The notes beneath the pieces are model-generated. The model was not told where the DNA came from, searched no databases, and saw only the letters and a program-made list of their open reading frames with translations. Shown here piece after piece: positions 60,733 through 64,000 of a DNA stretch of 64,000 nucleotides; position 1 is the stretch's first letter; every line of letters starts with the position of its first letter. The stretch is from Sphingobium fontiphilum (lineage in GTDB: Bacteria; Pseudomonadota; Alphaproteobacteria; Sphingomonadales; Sphingomonadaceae): positions 1 through 64,000 of the forward strand of contig NZ_JACIEB010000010.1 in assembly GCF_014196635.1 (NCBI RefSeq), given 5' to 3'. The translations under genes and the position numbers were made by a program.

Positions 60733-60736
60733 CGCC

Positions 60737-61666
60737 ATGGCGCACAAACCCGTTGTGCTGGTGGTCCAGCCGCTGCTGGCCCCGCTGTTGCCGCTCCTGG
60801 CCGTCGATTATGACGTGGTCGCCGGATGGGCGGCGGACGCGGCCGACCGGCTCCCTGCGATAGAGGCGCTGGTCGCGGCGGGCGAGTTCCCGCTGCCGCG
60901 CGATTATCTCGAATCCATGCCGCGCCTGCGCCTGATCGCCTGTTTCACCGTCGGCTATGATGGCGTGGACATGGACTGGGCGCGGGCGCGCGGCATCGCC
61001 GTCTGTCATGCGTCGGGGGCCAATGCCGATGATGTCGCCGACCATGCCATCGGACTGATCCTCGCCCACCGGCGCGAGATTGTCGCTGGCGACGCCATGG
61101 TGCGGGAGGGGCATTGGGCACAGGGGCCAAAGCGGCTCACCCGGTCACTGGGCGGCGCGCGGCTGGGCGTCATGGGGCTGGGCGCGATCGGCATGGCGGT
61201 GGCGCGCCGGGCCGAAGCCATGCGGATGCAGGTGCGCTGGTGGGGGCCGCGCCCCCGGCCGGACGCGCCATGGCCGCGCGCCGACAGCCTGATGGCGCTG
61301 GCGCGGGACAGCGACATATTGGTGCTGTCGCCCCGCGTCGACGCCTCCAACAGCGGGGCCGTCGATGCTGCGGTGATGGAGGCGCTGGGGCCTCAGGGCC
61401 TGCTGGTCAATGTCGCGCGCGGCCAGTTGGTGGACGAGGACGCGCTGATCGCCGCCCTCAAGGACGGCCGTCTGGGCGGCGCGGCGCTCGACGTGTTCGC
61501 GCAGGAGCCGACCGATGCGGCGCGCTGGGCCGATGTGCCCCATATCGTGCTGACCCCGCATGGCGCGGGCGCGACCGACCAGTCGGTGGCGCGGATGACC
61601 GTGATGCTGCTCGACAATCTGAAGGCGCATTTCAGCGGTCGGGCGCTGCCCACGCCGGTCGGCTGA
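60737..61666 (+). CDS. D-isomer-specific 2-hydroxyacid dehydrogenase
   Basis: In this 309-residue protein, the NAD(P)-binding signature is LGVMGLGAIGMAVARRAEAM (about 146-165). Catalytic Arg is in VNVARGQLVDEDAL, Glu in FAQEPTD and His in LTPHGAGAT. The second position of the dinucleotide fold (RWWGPRPRPD) suggests NADPH preference, as in GhrA/HprA-like hydroxypyruvate/glyoxylate reductases. Together with the upstream PLP enzyme (4-bp spacing) it could reduce the 2-oxo acid produced there, an inference. Confidence 0.9.
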   Translation: MAHKPVVLVVQPLLAPLLPLLAVDYDVVAGWAADAADRLPAIEALVAAGEFPLPRDYLESMPRLRLIACFTVGYDGVDMDWARARGIAVCHASGANADDVADHAIGLILAHRREIVAGDAMVREGHWAQGPKRLTRSLGGARLGVMGLGAIGMAVARRAEAMRMQVRWWGPRPRPDAPWPRADSLMALARDSDILVLSPRVDASNSGAVDAAVMEALGPQGLLVNVARGQLVDEDALIAALKDGRLGGAALDVFAQEPTDAARWADVPHIVLTPHGAGATDQSVARMTVMLLDNLKAHFSGRALPTPVG

Positions 61667-61670
61667 AGGA

Positions 61671-61699
61671 GCCGGGCCGGGCGCCGCGCCCGGCCCGGC
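61671..61699. terminator. Perfect GC-rich hairpin between convergent genes
   Basis: GCCGGGCCGGGCG (61671-61683) and CGCCCGGCCCGGC (61687-61699) form a perfect 13-bp stem with a 3-nt loop, in the 34 bp between the dehydrogenase and fghA stop codons. It probably stops transcription from both sides. No T-tract is present. Confidence 0.6.
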
Positions 61700-61700
61700 C

Positions 61701-62546
61701 TCATCCCAAGCGCGCCGCGTGCCAGCGCAGATGATCGTCCATGAAGGTCGATATGAAATAATAGCTGTGGTCGTAACCCGGCTGCATCCGCAGCGTCAGG
61801 TCGATGCCTGCCCTGTCGCAGGCTTCGCGCAGCAGGTGGGGGCGCAATTGTTCGGCCAGGAAGGCGTCGGCCTCCCCCTGATCGACCAGCAAGGCGGGCA
61901 GCCGCGCCCCATCCTCGATCAGCGCCACCGCATCATGGCTGCGCCATGCCGCCACGTCCGGCCCCAGATAGCCGCCCAGCGCCTTTTGCCCCCAGGGAAC
62001 CTGCGACGGCGCGACGATGGGCGCAAAGGCGGACACCGCTCGGAACCGGTCGGGATGGCGCAGGCCGATGGACAGTGCGCCATGGCCGCCCATGCTGTGC
62101 CCCATGATCGACTGGCGACCCATGTCGACGGGGAAATGCGCGCCGATGATCTCTGGCAATTCTTCCGTCACATAGGTCCACATGCGGTAATGGGGCGCAT
62201 AGGGGGCCTGCGTCGCGTCGACATAAAATCCCGCGCCCAGGCCGAAATCATAGGCGCCGTCCGGGTCGTCGGCCACGCCCTCGCCGCGCGGGCTGGTGTC
62301 GGGCGCGACCAGGATCAGGCCCAGTTCGGCGCAGGCGCGGCGATATTCGCCCTTTTCCATGACATTGGCGTGGGTGCAGGTCAGGCCCGAGAGATACCAG
62401 ACCACCGGCAGCGTCGCGCCTTGGTCATGGGGCGGAATATAGACCGCGAAGGTCATGTCCGTGCCCGTGGCGGCGGAGGCATGTTTCCACACCCCCTGCA
62501 CGCCGCCAAAGGCCCGGTTGGCCGAGACGGGGTCCAGTCCGGTCAT
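61701..62546 (-). CDS. fghA: S-formylglutathione hydrolase
   Basis: This 281-residue esterase-D-type alpha/beta hydrolase has nucleophile Ser151 in GHSMGGHGAL, an oxyanion block YLSGLTCTHAN, and His in GYDHSYYFI. It cleaves S-formylglutathione to formate and glutathione. It lies downstream of adhC with a VOC gene between, all on the minus strand. Formate from this step is the substrate of the fds complex earlier in the window. Confidence 0.96.
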   Translation of the reverse strand: MTGLDPVSANRAFGGVQGVWKHASAATGTDMTFAVYIPPHDQGATLPVVWYLSGLTCTHANVMEKGEYRRACAELGLILVAPDTSPRGEGVADDPDGAYDFGLGAGFYVDATQAPYAPHYRMWTYVTEELPEIIGAHFPVDMGRQSIMGHSMGGHGALSIGLRHPDRFRAVSAFAPIVAPSQVPWGQKALGGYLGPDVAAWRSHDAVALIEDGARLPALLVDQGEADAFLAEQLRPHLLREACDRAGIDLTLRMQPGYDHSYYFISTFMDDHLRWHAARLG

Positions 62547-62550
62547 GCCG

Positions 62551-62931
62551 TCATCCCGCGCGATGCAGGGCGCACAGCTTGTTGCCGGCCGGATCGCGCA
62601 GATAGGCGAGGTAGAGCTTGCCAAAGCCGCTTTCGCGGATGCCCGGCGGGTCTTCGCATGTCGCGCCGCCCGCGGCGACGCCCGCCGCGTGCCAGGCATC
62701 GGCCTGTTCGGGTGACGCCATGGCGAACCCGATGGTGCCGCCATTGGCGTGGCAGGCCGGATTGCCGTCGATCGGCCGCGAGACCATGAACAGCGCGCCA
62801 TTGTGGATATAGATCAGCCGGCCCTTGTCATCGACGATGGCGGCCGGGCCGCCGATGGCGGCGAAAATGGCATCATAAAAGGCCTTGGCGGCGTCGATAT
62901 CGTCCGCCCCCACCATGACATGACTGAACAT
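62551..62931 (-). CDS. VOC-family (glyoxalase-fold) protein
   Basis: This 126-residue protein has two paired beta-alpha-beta-beta-beta modules. It begins MFSHVMVGADDIDAAKAFYD and ends YLRDPAGNKLCALHR, the usual family start and finish. AGGAGG eight bases upstream supports the start. It lies between adhC and fghA (4 bp before fghA), so it may take part in glutathione-dependent aldehyde handling. A bleomycin-resistance-like role is the default alternative. Confidence 0.88.
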   Translation of the reverse strand: MFSHVMVGADDIDAAKAFYDAIFAAIGGPAAIVDDKGRLIYIHNGALFMVSRPIDGNPACHANGGTIGFAMASPEQADAWHAAGVAAGGATCEDPPGIRESGFGKLYLAYLRDPAGNKLCALHRAG

Positions 62932-62959
62932 TCGGCATTCCTCCTGATGGGTGGTCCGA

Positions 62960-64000
62960 TCAATAGACCACGACGCTGCGGATGCTCTCGCCCGCATGCA
63001 TCAGGTCGAACCCCTTGTTGATTTCGTCAAGGGCCAGGACGTGGGTGATCATCGGGTCGATCGCGATCTTGCCGTTCATATACCAGTCGACGATCTTGGG
63101 CACGTCGGTCCGCCCCTTGGCCCCGCCGAACGCCGTGCCCTTCCATGACCGGCCGGTCACGAGCTGGAACGGGCGGGTGCTGATTTCCTTGCCGGCTTCC
63201 GCCACGCCGATGATGATCGATTCGCCCCAGCCGCGGTGGCAGCATTCCAGCGCCGTTCGCATCACTTCGGTGTTGCCGGTCGCGTCAAAGCTGTAGTCCG
63301 CGCCGCCATCGGTGATCGCCAGCACCTCCGCGATCACATCCTCGCGGCTCTTGCCCTTGCCGTTGATGAAATGCGTCATGCCGAACTGGCGGCCCCACGC
63401 CTCCCGGTCGGGGTTGATGTCGACGCCCACGATCACGTCCGCGCCCACCATTCTCGCGCCCTGGATGACGTTGAGGCCAATGCCGCCCAGACCGAAGACG
63501 ACGACCTTCTCGCCCACCTGCACCCTGGCGGTATTGACCACCGCGCCGACGCCCGTGGTCACGCCGCAACCGATATAGCAGCTGGTCTGAAACGGCGCGT
63601 CCTCGCGGATCTTCGCCACCGCGATTTCGGGGAGGACAGTGAAGTTGGAGAAGGTGGAGCAGCCCATATAGTGGAAAATCGGCTGGCCCTTGTAGGAAAA
63701 GCGGGTGGTGCCGTCGGGCATCAGCCCCCTGCCCTGCGTCGCGCGGATCGCGGTGCACAGGTTGGTCTTGCCGGACAGACAGCTTTTGCACTGGCGGCAT
63801 TCGGGGGTGTAAAGCGGGATGACATGGTCGCCCGGCGCCACGCTGGCGACGCCCGCGCCCACTTCGCGCACGATGCCCGCGCCTTCATGGCCCAGGATCG
63901 AGGGGAATATGCCCTCGCTGTCGAACCCGTCTAGCGTATAGGCGTCGGTGTGGCAGATCCCCGTCGCCATGATTTCCACCAGCACCTCGCCGGCCTTGGG
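62960..64000 (-). CDS. adhC: Glutathione-dependent formaldehyde dehydrogenase (class III ADH), 5' end missing
   Basis: The frame is open to the right edge, so the first residues lie outside. It has the catalytic-zinc region [24 protein letters not shown], the structural-zinc set [15 protein letters not shown], and the Rossmann motif [42 protein letters not shown] is also diagnostic of class III. It oxidises S-hydroxymethylglutathione to S-formylglutathione. It is first of the visible adhC-VOC-fghA operon. Confidence 0.96.
   Translation of the reverse strand, partial: PKAGEVLVEIMATGICHTDAYTLDGFDSEGIFPSILGHEGAGIVREVGAGVASVAPGDHVIPLYTPECRQCKSCLSGKTNLCTAIRATQGRGLMPDGTTRFSYKGQPIFHYMGCSTFSNFTVLPEIAVAKIREDAPFQTSCYIGCGVTTGVGAVVNTARVQVGEKVVVFGLGGIGLNVIQGARMVGADVIVGVDINPDREAWGRQFGMTHFINGKGKSREDVIAEVLAITDGGADYSFDATGNTEVMRTALECCHRGWGESIIIGVAEAGKEISTRPFQLVTGRSWKGTAFGGAKGRTDVPKIVDWYMNGKIAIDPMITHVLALDEINKGFDLMHAGESIRSVVVY

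Noticed and set aside
1..64000. CRISPR array or complete tRNA/rRNA genes
   Set aside because: No regularly spaced direct repeats and no complete tRNA or rRNA sequence were found on reading. Only the tRNA-Gly 3' fragment at 14580-14623 was recognised.

Overview
The window is high-GC, densely packed DNA from a sphingomonad-type alphaproteobacterium (Sphingobium/Sphingomonas-like). This rests on gene content: an fdsGBAD soluble formate dehydrogenase, aerobic cobaltochelatase CobS/CobT, a DUF3572/DivK neighbourhood, an ATM1-type exporter, TonB-dependent receptors, and the short palindromic repeats dispersed between genes. No rRNA operon, complete tRNA gene or CRISPR array was seen.

Positions 1 to about 14,620 look like the right-hand part of an integrated genomic island. 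The right boundary is a 44-bp 3' fragment of a tRNA-Gly(TCC) gene (14580-14623) beside a P4-type tyrosine integrase; the left boundary is outside the window. Inside are an IS110-family transposase cut by an IS3-family element, an orphan ribbon-helix-helix protein, and a divergent organosulfur cluster: a 59-aa small ORF, a TonB-dependent receptor, a GPH-family transporter and an AtsK/TauD-type dioxygenase on the minus strand, with a Tat-exported sulfatase on the plus strand. These are followed by a resolvase remnant, a three-gene SHOCT/lipoprotein/DUF805 membrane operon, a DUF3768 plus papain-like cysteine-protease pair, and a second short tyrosine recombinase.

From 14,636 the sequence reads as core chromosome. 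It holds fdsGBAD-fdhD, an Hsp70-like gene whose 3' end is repeated 0.9 kb downstream as a decayed paralogue, and cobS-sulfotransferase-cobT followed by a GreA-like protein and an enoyl-CoA hydratase. Next come dps, a GDT1-family exporter, rpmG, a PhoX phosphatase, a DivK-like regulator, DUF3572-HAD-RidA, and an MFS and an APC transporter. After pgeF and an ATM1-type exporter come a lipase-like hydrolase, purA, a four-gene Mla-type lipid transporter and a DctA-type symporter. The rest is pdxH, a DnaJ/CbpA-like gene, yihY-fabI, a repeat-flanked DUF559 gene joined to aroC, an SLC13 permease, PhzF, a class-C-type serine hydrolase, a Cys/Met-type PLP enzyme, a 2-hydroxyacid dehydrogenase, and fghA-VOC-adhC, which runs off the right edge.

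Functional links: AdhC and FghA (right edge) turn formaldehyde into formate, and the FDS complex (left) oxidises formate to CO2 with NAD+, so most of a glutathione-dependent C1 detoxification route is encoded here. The island cluster appears built to import a sulfate ester across both membranes and release sulfate hydrolytically and oxidatively. The observations most worth checking are that cluster with its unannotated small ORF, a palindromic repeat inside the fdsB reading frame, the repeat-flanked DUF559 cassette that supplies the aroC ribosome binding site, the sulfotransferase inserted in cobST, and the DUF3768/cysteine-protease and SHOCT operons in the island.
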